Shown here: piece by piece, positions 21,823 to 32,896 of the stretch
Layout of the letters: each line of letters begins with the position of its first letter
How positions within the stretch are numbered: the stretch's first letter is position 1
Assembly: GCA_030620095.1 (NCBI GenBank)
Contig: JAUTXW010001344.1
Location: 88,501-152,500, forward strand
DNA length: 64,000 bases
Source of the DNA: Kuschelorhynchus macadamiae
Lineage: Eukaryota; Arthropoda; Insecta; Coleoptera; Curculionidae
Direction: 5' to 3'
The notes under the pieces: model-generated
Seen by the model: the letters and a program-made list of their open reading frames with translations, nothing else
Database searches by the model: none
What the model was told of the DNA's origin: nothing
Position numbers and translations under genes: made by a program

Positions 21823-21983
21823 TAAAAGACGTGGCAACCGTGTCATCACGCAATCCAAGTCGACTAATAATACCAAATAATATTCTGAAAATTCCAGTTT
21901 GTTCTTAAATAATTTCAGTTAATTTTATCATTCTATTACCTGACACATTTACAACCCTTTTAGGTAGGTACCTACCTAGTTAT

Positions 21984-24273
21984 CAGGGGCGTGCGGTGAA
22001 ATTTTAAGAAAGGGAAGCAATTTTTAGAAACTTACCTATTTGTAATGTAATTCGATTCTTCGATAATTTTTTGCAAATTCGTCAATGACGTCATCATAAA
22101 AACGTCGATGCTCCGACATATTTTGGAGAAGTTTATTTTCAATGGACAACAGCGACGTATGCGAAAGTCTCTCCTGCCCCGAAATTTTTTATACTTTAAG
22201 TGTTGAAAAATTGCGTTCTACTGATGAACTTGTGACAGGTATTGTCAATACTAATTCACACAATTTCGACATTTCGGTGAAGGCATCTTCCAGCTCCTCG
22301 TCTTTCAAAAATTGCGTTAGTTCCTAAGCGTTATTTTTTGCGCTAATGCCATCAGTTTCGTAAATCACTTTTAGTTCACATCGCAGTAACACTCGGTCGA
22401 AGAACTGACCATAATGAAGAAGAAGAGATTTAAACGCATCTTCTGGAAAAGTTTTTCCTTTAAATACATCAAAATTGCAGGGCTCGAGGAATTTAAAATC
22501 ATTTAAACCGTTAAATCTATAGTTTATTTGTTACTGAATTTGATCGATTATTTCATAAAAGCGTCGTCTGTATGATGTTTGAACATCTCCCACCTTGTCT
22601 ATTCGAAGACGCTTAGCTTGTGGCTCTACATTTAACGTCATCGTTTTTTCTCAACATAGGTCAAAGTCGTCTCTTTTTTGGCTTAACATGGACTTAAAAT
22701 CATCCACTTTTTTTAGGCAAAAAGTTATATCATTTGTTTTAGTTTGTAATATATTAAAAACATTGTCCGAGAATGGAAATATTTATGAAAATATGTTTAT
22801 TAAAATTAAAATCTCATTTCAAACAGTCCAAAAACCCCCTCAAACTATCTATTGCTTCTCAGTCCCACGTTTCATTATTTTCTATTATATTCTCAAATAG
22901 TTCAATCAGTGATTCACGATTTTCAGATACTGTTAACACAAGTCTTCCATTATAATTCCACCTAGTAGGAGCTACTTTGGGAAATCGTTTGTGGACAATG
23001 GAGTCCAAAGCTTGTGTATGTTTTGTTGACTTGGAAAAAAAGCAGCCATACCACTTAAAGTACCGAAAAATCCAGAACAATGGCAATGAACTGCGCCTCG
23101 CCAATCTCCTGCTTAATTCTTTTTAGAATAATGGTTGCAAGAGCGGAAATTAAATCACTCTGGAATCGATTCGACGTTCCGCGAAAAACGCTAAACTGCT
23201 CTAAATGATTTTTTAAGCAATCATTATATTTAGCCATTAAACTTAGTAAATCTTGAAAATTTCTTCTATTTGAAGAAACCCTTATTTCGTCATGACCTCT
23301 AAATCCCGATTCGTGCTGTCCGAGAAAACAAACAACATCGATAAGTCTTCTTAATATTTGCCTATTTTTATCGACTAGTTCATTGTGTTGGCGGTGACTA
23401 ATTTCCAACTGTTTATTAAGGGCGTGTTCAATTCTGGTTTTGCCGAAGACTTTTTCTTTTATGACGGCCTGCAAATACGCTTTGGACATAACGTGTCTTT
23501 TTACAGCTTTATGAAAATTGTTTAAATCGGAAAAACCAGTTTTATTCCAGAGATCTTTTTTATTTTCAAAAAGTAAACATGGCAAACAAAATAATTTACT
23601 TATATTTTCACACCCTGTTAGCCATTTAAATTGTTCGTATTGTTTTTTCGGATAAAAATGTCTAGTACAGTTTTTCATTTTTGTGATTAAATTTTTCATA
23701 GGCGGTTTTGCCCTTCCTTTGGAAATTATTTGAAGTTTATCAGCGAAGTTAATGTTGAAAATCTCTTTATTCTTAAGACACACACCACACATTCACACAC
23801 ACTCTTCTTACTAAATTGTCCAACATTTTCAACGTTATTACCGACAGCTGAGGTTGACGGTATTTGCATATCCATATCCGTATTATTGTCTTCCATATCG
23901 CACCATGCACGACGCGACGTACGTATTACACAACACACGGATAGGCGGTCAAACAAAGAATCGACTTCAACGATAGCTTCCGCCCCCACTTAAAGCACGC
24001 GACTGAAATGCAAAAATTGCAACCAGCCGGTGGAAAGTTCAATAACCTCTGGCTCGATTCACAGGAACTCGAGCATACAGGACTTTGCTGCAGAGAAGCT
24101 AGCGGCCCGCATAGGTTCTATTCGATTTTAAATAATTAAGATAATGTTTTAGCATTTTTAATATAAACTAAATTAATGATTTCCTATTTCAAAAATTACA
24201 TTTTAGAAGATGTTTTGTAATTTTTTTTTGGGGAAGCACTGCTTCCCTTGCTCCCATGGACTGCACGCCCCTG
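21984..24273 (-). mobile_element. hAT-A copy 3, complete ends, internally deleted
   Basis: Ends are the family termini in minus orientation. The flanking 8-mers CTAGTTAT (21976-21983) and CCAGTTAT (24274-24281) differ at one base, so they are a slightly aged target duplication. Length is 2,290 bp. The catalytic centre has been removed by a deletion of about 350 bp near 23059. Terminal sequences are intact, so this copy could be cross-mobilised. Confidence 0.92.
22055..23989 (-). pseudogene. hAT-A transposase, copy 3 (central deletion)
   Basis: The minus strand starts MGAEAIVEVDSLFDRLSVCC. A 245-codon frame (23792-23055) carries the TTF finger (KLFCLPCLLFENKKDLWNK) and DUF4371 entry, up to EAQFIAIVLD. 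There the frame jumps to sequence that in copy 1 lies about 350 bp further on (ACTTTAAGTGGTATGGC), removing most of the first-Asp motif, the whole YDGAA region and the Cys-His block. The C-terminal SSVERNF with the catalytic Glu is still present near 22225-22240. Several frameshifts occur downstream. Confidence 0.83.
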
Positions 24274-24664
24274 CCAGTTATTTATTATTTTTGTTTGATT
24301 CAACCGCAAACAAATATAATCTCAAACCGGGTCTGAAATCAGTACAACATGCATGATTGTTTGCTTACTGTTAAACTTGGAGTATTGCTGGTTTTTCAGA
24401 GAATTATTCACTTACCGAAAATTATATATGTATTCTCTATCCACCAACTTACTTCCCTTTTACAATTTTTCTTACTAGAAACCGAGTATACAGGGACGCC
24501 AAGTTTTTCATCATTATTCGCGATTTAATTCGAGCAAGTATTATTTCTCTATAATAAACCGAATTTGCTACGGGAAAACGAAGTTCCTTTAACAAAATAT
24601 ACACTGCCTTCTTTAAGTCGATAGTAGGTAGAGCCAATAAGCAGAAATTACATCTTTACAGTAT
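24274..24664. other. No gene recognised
   Basis: AT-rich flank of hAT-A copy 3. A 62-codon minus frame (24449-24637) matches nothing known to me. Confidence 0.35.
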
Positions 24665-24830
24665 ATTTAATATTTGAAATAATACCTTTAATACCTTCAT
24701 TAATACCTCTAACACACCAACTAATACCTCTAATAATACCCATCATACCTTGAATAACACCTTCAATACACTATATAATACCCTAATAATACCTACTAAT
24801 TTCCTTAATAATACCCCTTCGGTACAAAGC
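24665..24830. repeat. Degenerate TAATACC-rich repeat, block 2
   Basis: Same core as block 1 (for example ACCTCTAATAATACCCATCA). It may be the other half of one tract split by the hAT-A insertion and other DNA. Confidence 0.55.
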
Positions 24831-25039
24831 ATCAGCAAAAGTTTCTTTTAAATTAGGATCAGATATTATTTGATTTTTCTTTATTATGTGGGACATAAGA
24901 AGTTTTGGTCCTTTAGAGAGACCTCTTGAGTACTTAAAAACTTCGTTATCTTGAATTTGTATTTATTCGAGATTGTCATCCCACTTTTGATTGTAAAGTA
25001 TTTTGAGTTTGTTTCTAATTTCTGCCGATGCCTTGACTG

Positions 25040-25965
25040 GCCAGTGACATACTAAAGGGCTTCAACAGAAAACAGCACCTAGCGGTCATTTTTCTAGACG
25101 TAAAACGTGCCTTTGATAAAACCTGGCATAATGGATTAATTTTTAGACTCGTAAATCAGGGTATATCTTGTCACCTCATAAGAATAATCAAGTCTTTTCT
25201 CTGTAACAGGAAATTTGTAGTGTCGATCGACGGTCACACCTCAACCGCCAGAAAAAAAGGTCAGGGGTTCCTCAAGGATCCCCCTTTTCACTAACTCCAA
25301 TCTATTCACTGCGGAAAAACCAAAAAGTAGATTCACCAACCTATATTTATTTGCTGACGACAGTGTGGCCACTGCCACGGAAAGAAGATGGAACTCTCAA
25401 AAGAAGACTTCAATAACATGTTAATGACATCCAAAAATGGATGATTGATTAGAAAATTAGTATCAATCCAATTAAAACTCGGGCTGTTCTTTTCTCCCAA
25501 GCTTTTAAACCATTAAATATAATTAAAGTAAATATATTGGCCAAAAACACCACTTATGCTCTTAAAGAAGATAAAAGAAATTTTGGACTTCTCTACCCAT
25601 TGCTATGGATGAAAAGCAAACTAAATAATAGGATCAAAATTTGCTTTTTAAACTTTATATTCGCCCTATTCTAGCGTACCGCTACCCCACATGGAGTATT
25701 CATCACCCCAATTAGACAAAAAGATTGTAAGTGGTTCAAAACATGTCCCTAAGGACTCTCAACACAGGCGAATTTGTAAGAACTTCAATAATTCATAGGG
25801 ATTTAAAAATGGACACACTAAGATTGTAATAATAAACTCAACCTCAAATACTACAACCGAGCAAGTATTTTCACTAACACATTAGTTCAGAAATCGCACG
25901 TCAATGCTAAACCTTATCATAAAATTAAACTTCCTAAAGATGTCATTCGACCCTGAATAGCAACA
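25040..25965 (+). pseudogene. Jockey-like RT, palm to thumb (relic)
   Basis: The plus strand encodes AVIFLDVKRAFDKTWHNGLI (RT Asp block) and LIRIIKSFLCNRKFVVSIDG. A damaged GVPQGS.LSP block with a frameshift follows. NLYLFADDSVATATERR keeps both catalytic Asp. Further on are RPILAYRYPTWS, QNMSLRTLNTGEFVRTSIIH and RDLKMDTLR, the Jockey thumb signature ('QN..LR.I......N..IH.DL.I..L'). Many frameshifts and stops are present. No 3' end is defined. Confidence 0.75.
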
Positions 25966-26335
25966 CTTCCCTGAATTTTTTGTTAAAAAATTTTAATTTA
26001 TAGGCATATACAATGAACATACAAAATACAAAAATACAGATAACAGCAAAAGCAATTAAATAGCACATTTTTATCATTGAATGTTTAGGTTCAGTTAACG
26101 ATGTAACAAATTTGCTTGAATTGATTTTGCCTGACAATATTTAAATTGTTCTGACGTTGACTCAAATTTTGCGTTAAATTCTTGGCTTTCAGTTTACAAT
26201 CTAGAAATACCACGTAGACAGAAGAATTTTAATTATGAAGTTATGTTAGGTTCTCCTCAGTAACCTTATATCGAATAGTCAGGATATCAAAGACAAGGCA
26301 CATCTTCTTGCTGTTCAAATGCCTGAAAGTAATGC

Positions 26336-26965
26336 CTAGTTCAATGCTTTACCGTCTGCATCTTTGGGAATTCTTTTGGATGATTCATCTTTTCGTATTT
26401 CCATTGCTTTGAGAGTTGGCTTGCCTGTGTGTGAACAACATATATGTACTTGTGGCCAAACAGTAGATATATATGGCCTACATGGGCTAAGCTGCAAAAA
26501 AACTGCGGGACATATGTCTAGATACAGGCTGATCAAGGACACAATCAAGAGGTCTTTAATAACTGCGGAATTTCCTGCAGTTTTAGAACCACCTGAAATT
26601 TGTCGACACGCTGAAAAGCGAGTGGATGGTATGACATTGGTTTCCTGGAAAGCAGGTAAGGCATTGTTATGGGATAATACGTGCAGGCATACCTTTGCTG
26701 ATTCGAATATCAAACAAACATTTGAAAGGGCAGGTGATGCTGCACGTAGCGGAGAATTACAAAAACATCATAAATATGACGAGCTAGAGGACCGTTTTGA
26801 ATTTGTATCTATCGCAGTTGAGACGAGTGGTCCATGGGGTAATGAGGCAAAAAAAGCTTCCTAATGAAATAATCACAAAAATATCGTGCAAACAAGCAAA
26901 AAACTTCATTACCCAAAGTACCAGCCTTGCTATTCAAAGAGGTAATGCGGCTTCTGTTTAGGGAC
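26336..26965 (+). pseudogene. C-terminal region of an invertebrate retroelement-associated protein
   Basis: The 166-codon frame 26364-26864 reads GLPVCEQHICTCGQTVD, YGLHGLSCKKTAGHMSRYRL, ICRHAEKRVDGMTLVSW, GKALLWDNTCRHTFADSNI and FVSIAVETSGPWGNEAKK. After a frameshift, STSLAIQRGNAASV follows. This string of motifs (HGLSC..S.GR, R.DG.T...W..G..L.WD.T, ...ETLGP.., QR.S.A.QRGNA.S) is a family I recognise from many invertebrate genomes next to reverse transcriptases. The DG...W..G....WD.T pattern is reminiscent of PD-(D/E)XK nucleases, but that is inference. No RT precedes it in frame here. Confidence 0.5.
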
Positions 26966-27004
26966 TATCGAGAATGGAACAGGTTTGAATGAATTTTTTA
27001 AATT

Positions 27005-27245
27005 GAATCTAAAGTTTAGACATTCATTTTGCGCTTCTTAGACTGCCTTTTGAAAGCACCCTCTAAGGCATCTCTCGCAATAGTCCAGCAGTAGTCGGCT
27101 AACATCTCACAGTTCCATTTTCCCTGGTATCTTCTTTCCATCTTTGAATTATCCTGGTGGAACCTCTCGACGGGCTCGTCGCTTACGCACCATAATTTTC
27201 CGGAAAGTAATCTAGATGAGAATCCAGGAAATGTATTTTCAAGTT
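27005..27245 (-). pseudogene. C-terminal fragment of an unnamed arthropod repeat protein family
   Basis: The minus strand reads KIHFLDSHLDYFPENYGA. After a one-base deletion, SDEPVERFHQDNSKMERRYQ follows, then KWNCEMLADYCWTIARDA and a basic end KRQSKKRKMNV. This is a family seen repeatedly in aphids, beetles and other arthropods ('FPENLG.VSDE.GERFHQDI..ME.RYQG.W...MLADYCW.L.RD'), of unknown function and probably transposon-borne. Only the last about 75 residues remain. Confidence 0.5.
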
Positions 27246-28039
27246 AGTATACCATTATATGATGAACTTACATGGCCATTACGTTTAGTGAACTGACAAT
27301 ATTGTTGATTTTTGTAATGTGTTTGGCTAAAGTACGTTATATAAGCCTATGCATAATTTAAATTTGCTTGGAACGACTTTAATAAAAATATTGGTTCATG
27401 AACCAATATATATTTTAGTAAGCTCCTTTGTTTTATTTATTAATGGGATACTAGCAGGTGTGCCTGACAAAGCTCTATAATTTCTTAGCGTACTTTTTGC
27501 TTAGCACGTAAAATATTCACAATATATAATTTAAATAAAATTGATTATCTTTTCAAGAAAGCTATGCTAAGTTTGTACCTTACGTAGTCTACAAGTAGAT
27601 AATATTTTTAACCCTTATAACACGCGATGTGCCCATTAATGGTAATAAATAAAACCTGTAAAAGCGGCTTTCGAAAACCATAAATAGATAAGTTCTTTAA
27701 TAAATTATTCCATTTAAAAATTTAGTAAGTACAACATAGGTTTTATACGTTTTTTTATGTAAAATAAGTAGACTATTTAAAAACAATAATTACTTACATG
27801 CAGCGGCCCTTACTGCATCACTAAGCGCAATTTTCTTGGATTGGATTGGATCTCATATAAGGATCTAAATTTGTAAGTGGTCTCAACATTAGTTTCCCAA
27901 ATCTCAAAAATCCTAAAAATTTTTAATGAAGATCGCTTGCGTCAAGTTTTAGCTAAGTTTGTGTCTGTTTTGAATAATGACACGAAGCCAAAATCTTCAT
28001 TTTTAGGTTTTAAAACGTTTCGAAAGAAAACTGTCTTGG
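27246..28039. other. Unassigned, with one 22-bp perfect palindrome
   Basis: No gene seen. At 27388-27409 is the loop-less palindrome ATATTGGTTCATGAACCAAT-AT. Confidence 0.4.
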
Positions 28040-28440
28040 GATTAGACAGTGGCCGGTTATTTATAGTCGTCCTGTGTTCGCCGAACCGTGTATCGTTGTA
28101 GCAATCGGTTTCCATGTATGTCGTAGATTGAAGCACGTATCTCTTTCAAAATTGGTTATAAATTTCAATAGATTCTCTAATTTTCCGTTTATAGAATCTC
28201 GAGACCGACGCAAGAACTTTGATTTGTCTTACATTTATGACATATCCAGTAGAATCTTGGTGACACAGATTGTACAATTTGCTTCTTTTTAATACATGGT
28301 TCGTGCTGCTCAAGTCTAGTCGACATGGATTGTCCAGTTTCTCTAATGTAGATATCGCGAGAGGAAAAAGGAATTGCCTATACCCCTTCCGTTTGGAATC
28401 CGTCTTCTTAAAAGGCCAAAATGTCGGCAAGAGATACACC
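28040..28440 (-). pseudogene. Penelope-like element: GIY-YIG endonuclease part
   Basis: The minus strand reads, in shifting frames, GETGQSMSTRLEQHEPC and KCKTNQSSC or, in the other frame, VLASVSRFYKRKIRESIEIY, followed by a line related to SLHHTWKP. This is the GIY-YIG endonuclease end of a PLE ('GETGRS..TR..EH......AEH...TGH.I.F....VLA....F..RK.RE.IEI..H..NFNRD'). It is inverted relative to the RT that follows at 28545. Confidence 0.65.
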
Positions 28441-28544
28441 TGCAGAAGATGTTGTCATCTGTCATTTTCCAGCCGAAGAAGCTGACATAATAAGATATCA
28501 TACAGTGACAGTCATGAAAAATTCTAAGCCGCCTTAGGCGAATT

Positions 28545-29720
28545 TATCAGTTGCGGAAAAAAGGGCTATAATAAGATTAAACAACGTCGTCATGGACAAA
28601 ATAGATTATGTGAAGAAAACACTACTAACTACTTTTGGTCGACGGCACCTACAGAACAATCCAAGCAGACTCGACCAACAAAATAGAGAGAAGGATAACC
28701 AACTTTATAAACGCATCCACGCTCTGTTGTTGGTAGAACACAGGAGAAGACGTTATGGCTAAGAGGCTCAAGAATCCCCCGGTTCTACGGGATCAACTCG
28801 CTTCCAAAATCGGTAAACATCTTACAAATATTTTTAGTAATTTTACAGGAAAAACACATTCATATATTAGAAATTTTACGCATTTTATAGAAAAACTAAA
28901 ATCAATCCAATTAGATCCCAAAGATATCTTATTTAGTTTCGATGTAGAATCGCTATATATGAATATGCCTGTTAATGATTCAATTTCCATAATCTCAGAC
29001 TTATTTCACCATAATAATATTGACAACTCACTTTTAGATCTAGATGGATCATGTCTCGCATCAACTTATTTCGTTTTTCGAGGAACTTTTTATGAACAAA
29101 CCTAAGGAGCAGCCAACATCTTTATAGAAACTTTTGTGCCGGAAGCCTTGGAGTCGTCTTCTTCAAAGCCAAAATCGTGGTTCAGATATGTAGATGATCC
29201 TTTTGTAATATGGCCGCAGGGTCCAGAAAACCTCTCCGTGTTTCTTGATCATCTGAATCAGCAACATCCTAATATAAAATTTACAATGGAAATTGAATCA
29301 GAAGGCACGATTCCTTTTCTAGATGTTCTTGTACAAAGGAAAGCGGTTGCTTCTTTAGGACATTGTGTATATAGAAATCCAACTCATATGAACAGATACC
29401 TAAATGCAAATTCACTTCGTCGTTTGGTGCAAAAGCAATCAGTTATAAAATTCTTTAGAGAATCTGTTGAAATTTATAAGCACCCTAACAATTTTAATAG
29501 GGATACGAGCTTCAGTCTACATCATACGTGGAAACCGGGTCATGGTTCGGTGAATAGAGGTCGACATGAATAGCCGGTCTAGGTCTCTCCGAGCTCATAA
29601 TTATTCCGATCTCGTGCAGAAATTATCCCTAAAATTGCCTAGTGCAATCGAAGACGAAACATTGGAAAGTAGTTCCATTTTGACACGGTCTAATCCCAAT
29701 AACCAACAACTATTTTCTAT
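28545..29720 (+). pseudogene. Penelope-like element A: RT and endonuclease C-terminus, deleted
   Basis: The plus strand reads SKIGKHLTNIFSNFTGKTHS, ILFSFDVESLYMNMPVNDS (first RT Asp), FRGTFYEQT and a stop. It resumes GAANIF, so the MGSPLSPV segment is deleted. KPKSWFRYVDDPFVIWPQG (catalytic YVDD kept), IPFLDVLVQRKA and YRNPTHMNRYLNANS follow. At about 29440 it jumps to FRESVEIYKHPNNFNRDTSF and SLHHTWKPGHGS, the end of the GIY-YIG domain, so most of the endonuclease is deleted. A terminal sequence with TTTGACACGGTCTAATCCC follows at about 29690. Confidence 0.8.
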
Positions 29721-29744
29721 GGTTTGCACGTGCAGTAATGTGTA

Positions 29745-30065
29745 AAGTGTCCGCCCCCTGGTTACCTAAACTGTGAAGTTTAAGGAGGTCAGTTTGAGTT
29801 AAAGCAGCTCCATATGTTTGGAATTTCGATGCTAGACTTACTGAAAATATCTTGATTTCCATTTATAAAAGCTTCTAGGAACTCTATTTTCGCCAGTGCT
29901 GCACCCTATGCAAAATGTGTTGGTTTGACCAGACGTGCGTCATGCCCAATTTTGACGTCTCTTCCTTTTGAGGATGATTAAAATGTTCCCTGACTCGTAT
30001 ACTAAGGGCGCTTTGCCTCTCCAATATACAATTCACCACACTCAGACTTGATTGGGTAAATGCAT
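29745..30065 (-). pseudogene. Second PLE type: GIY-YIG endonuclease fragment (minus)
   Basis: The minus strand contains YPIKSECGELYIGEAKRP, VKIGHDARLVKPTHFA and GAALAKIEFLEAFINGNQDI, with SIEIPNIW near the end. The GELYIGE block is the core of a GIY-YIG nuclease. It pairs in opposite orientation with the related fragment at 30745-31065. Stops are frequent. Confidence 0.5.
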
Positions 30066-30514
30066 TATTTTTTCTTGTCGATATCCTTTAGCTTAATTTT
30101 CATAATAAGGTTTGTTAATGGATTTCCCCATTAAAATGCGGTTTTGATGATAAAATTTCTGCTTATTCTCGAAATTTCAGATGTTCCCCTAATGACGCAG
30201 TGTGATGATCATTTTGTAATTGTGATATTGTATTACTTACCCACCTCTGGGGTAAGCGTTCTGCAACAAATTTTTACGTATTAAAATTTTAATCAAGGTC
30301 TGTGGTATTACAATTTGTTACAGCTCTGTTGTAAAGCATTCTTTTGATGCCCTCTTTTGTTGCTACAGAAGGGTTAGAACCCTGGTTGGGATATTATCCA
30401 GTGTCTATGTGTTTTCGACACGCTATAGTTCTAATGCTTTGTGCAGACTTGACAAGAACGTCAAGAAAAGGTAAGGAGGCATTCTCTTCTTCCTCCACAG
30501 TAAACTTAATAGAT

Positions 30515-30605
30515 GTTTATGGACCATGTCAAATTGAAATTACTATCCAACGTTTCGCCTTCCACTGCACAAGGCATCTTCATGTATTTTTACTTTATGG
30601 GATCT
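30515..30605 (-). repeat. PLE terminal segment (minus)
   Basis: On the minus strand: TGAAGATGCCTTGTGC, GGAAGGCGAAACGTTGG, then TCAATTTGACATGGTCC. This matches the termini at 29640-29700, 37573-37640, 55648-55735 and 57575-57640. It contains a hammerhead-like core, annotated separately. Confidence 0.65.
30543..30592 (-). ncRNA. Hammerhead-ribozyme-like motif in a PLE terminus
   Basis: Minus strand: (C/A)TGAAGA, a stem GCCTT/AAGGC enclosing about 8 nt, GAAAC and GTT before GGATA. In this copy the short stem III is the self-complementary ACGT, as in hammerheads that work as dimers. The first core base is A instead of C, so this copy is probably inactive. PLEs are known to carry hammerheads near their ends. 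Confidence 0.35.
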
Positions 30606-30744
30606 GAACACTGAATCATACCTTAGTTTAGATTAGATTTAAGCAGTATTAATTGCATGCTCTTCAAAACAATCTATTTAAATATTGGTTACCATCGCAG
30701 AGGGAGATGACTCAATCGGAAGGCCATTATGTTGTGAATAAAAC

Positions 30745-31065
30745 TTATCTTTCATATAAAAGTAGGAGTTACGGGGACTGAATCTCAATAGCATTTTAAT
30801 GCTGGGAAGAAAGAAACATCAAAATCAGACATTGCGGAATGGTTTAATCAAACTAACACCGCATGAAATGGTTAGAGGCTAAAATTTTGCATACGGAGGA
30901 CCACTGGCTAAATCGAAAGTTAATAGAAGCAACTTTTATAAAAAGGAGTGAAGGTAACTTCAGTAAGCCTAGTGTCGATATTCCAAACCTATAGAAGACG
31001 CTTTTAGCTCAAACGGACCCCTTAAACTTCACCGTTCAGGTAACTAGGGGTCGGAGCCTTCATTC
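30745..31065 (+). pseudogene. Second PLE type: GIY-YIG endonuclease C-terminus (plus)
   Basis: The plus strand reads SKSDIAEWFNQTNTA, RKLIEATFIKRSEGNFSKPS, VDIPNL, then LNFTVQVTRGRSLHS. The tail resembles the minus-strand fragment at 29745-30065 (KIEFLEAF, SIEIPNIW), so the two are inverted relatives. Interrupted by stops. Confidence 0.5.
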
Positions 31066-31309
31066 ACTCAACACCGTGCATGACGTTAGTGTTTTGTTTA
31101 TACTTTGAAACATTGTGAGATGACATTCAAGGCAAATTTGACAAAACGAGGTTACTGAACAGTCTACATGGCCTACCACCTTCGAACAAGAAGCCAAAGC
31201 ATTATTTCATCTCCCCCATGACGTTTTTTCCATTTGTGATCGTGAAAAAATCATTCTCTTAGTTTTTATATAAATTAACGTTTTAGCGTCCCAACATGCC
31301 AAAATACGT

Positions 31310-31660
31310 TTTCTCAATTCCGTCTCTGCATCTATCTATCCGCCTGCTAGTTTCCGACATAGCTTAAAAACTACTTACCCGATTGGTTTTAAATTATAGT
31401 CAAAAATTAAGGGTCATATGGGAATGATCTGTTTATATTTTGGTAAAATTCCAATATTCGGGAATAAGATAGCGTCCTAGTGAAACGTTAAAAAAATTAT
31501 TACTAAAAAAACTAATTATCCAATTTACTTCAAGCTGTCCACAAAAAACAAGTGTTAGATAGGAACGAACTAGTAATATTTTGGTATGAATTCAAGATAG
31601 CAAAACAACATGACGGCCTAATAAATTATTTAAAAAATGCAAAAGTACTTATAAGATTGA
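31310..31660 (+). repeat. Dispersed repeat C, copy 1
   Basis: This shares ordered blocks with 55010-55310: TCAAAAATTAAGGGTCATAT, ATATTTTGGTAAAATTC, ACTAATTATCCAATTTA (ACTACTTGTCCAATTTA in copy 2) and TTCAAGATAGC/TCCAAGATGGC. No coding capacity. Class unknown. Confidence 0.5.
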
Positions 31661-32630
31661 TTTTGAATTTTGTGCAAACATTAACCCCCGTATTCATTAA
31701 AAAGGTTTAAGTGTTAATCCAGATCTAGTTGCCATGGTATTTAAAACTCTTAGTTCGCCAGTTATGTTTCGCTTATGTCACTCTTATTTTGTAATTGTGA
31801 CAATCAGAAAATTTATTTTTTCAATTGTTGAAAATGTCATCTTAAACCTATAACTGTCAAGTTAGACCTGGTCTAAATTTAAACCTTAGGTTATATAGTG
31901 TTAAATGGTAAAGCTGTGGTACGAATTTAGGAGAGCGGAACAAACAGAACTAATAAAAGCCAAAATTTATTATGGGAGAAGGTCTGGGTAAAAGAAATTT
32001 ACCGATTTTTTCGCCTGCTTTTAATGTACTTTTTGATTTTGTTATAATCTAACCCATACTTACGGCTCCACACATCGGATATTTTTTGTATATGTCAAGT
32101 AATAAGCGACATTTCTCTCTGTTTCAATGCAGATGCATTGGAATTTAACTTAAAACAAACAGCTTTGCAGTGAACTACATAATTTTAAGCCCCCGAAAGC
32201 CTCGAACTCCAGGAACTTTCAGTAATCCTGTCCAAACTAAATGTTCGGCAAAAAATTATTTCTTTTCAGCAGTTTCGATCTACTGACACACACACACATA
32301 GGGCAAAAGTTTGGCGAGTTCCGTTCGGCTTGGAGACACGTTCACATTAGACGATTTCGAATCGACACAATCTATTTGTTGTGGCTAATTGTCAGATGAA
32401 CGCATCTTAAGATCTTGCTACACCCCTAGAAAACATGTTGAAAATTTTATCAGCAAAGAACTCGCGATTCTTATTGAAAATGAATCCATGTGTATTGGGA
32501 TCAATTTAAAAAAAAAACACATTCTATTAAAATACCTTTCTTGAAAAACATAACGAAATACATCAAATGTCTATGGAAAACGTTAAGTAGGAGCACAGAG
32601 AAATTTTGAATTGTTATTCTACTTTGCTTT
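31661..32630. other. No gene recognised
   Basis: Contains a short (CA)n at about 32285. A CCCGTATTCATTAAAAAGG block at 31685 looks like a Harbinger-type MITE end, but I could not find its partner. Confidence 0.35.
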
Positions 32631-32639
32631 TAGTGATGC

Positions 32640-32772
32640 CGTCGAGACGAGACGATAATAGGGCTTTTCTCGTCTCGTCTCGAAGACACGAGATAAAATT
32701 CGTCTCTTGTCTCGCTCGAGAGGGGCCTTCTCTCGTTCGAGAGGACGTCTCTCTCGTCTCGTCTCAATTCTC
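32640..32772 (+). repeat. Left subterminal GAGACG/CGTCTC array
   Basis: Repeated GAGAC, CGTCTC, TCTCG and CTCGAGAG units, for example CGTCTCGTCTCGAAGACACG. Mirrored at 36438-36540. Subterminal repeats in hAT elements are transposase binding sites, so these are candidate binding sites for this element. A 71-codon frame across it is an artefact. Confidence 0.75.
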
Positions 32773-32896
32773 TCGATTTATCGACAAAATATTTACGTTA
32801 AATCACAGGCCCTGTTGCTAACTGAATTTCCGGCGTTCTTGACGTATCTATTATGTAAAAACCGGTTTTGATATTTTGAGAGAAAATTAAACGCAA

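Noticed and set aside
25943..26137. 64-codon frame with a possible membrane segment
   Set aside because: No relatives that I recognise and no supporting context. Hydrophobic stretches are expected by chance in AT-rich DNA.
26336..26713. 125-codon minus-strand frame
   Set aside because: Antisense to the better supported plus-strand protein fragment, whose motifs are recognisable.
32606..32821. 71-codon frame with serine/arginine repeats
   Set aside because: It is a translation of the GAGACG subterminal array.
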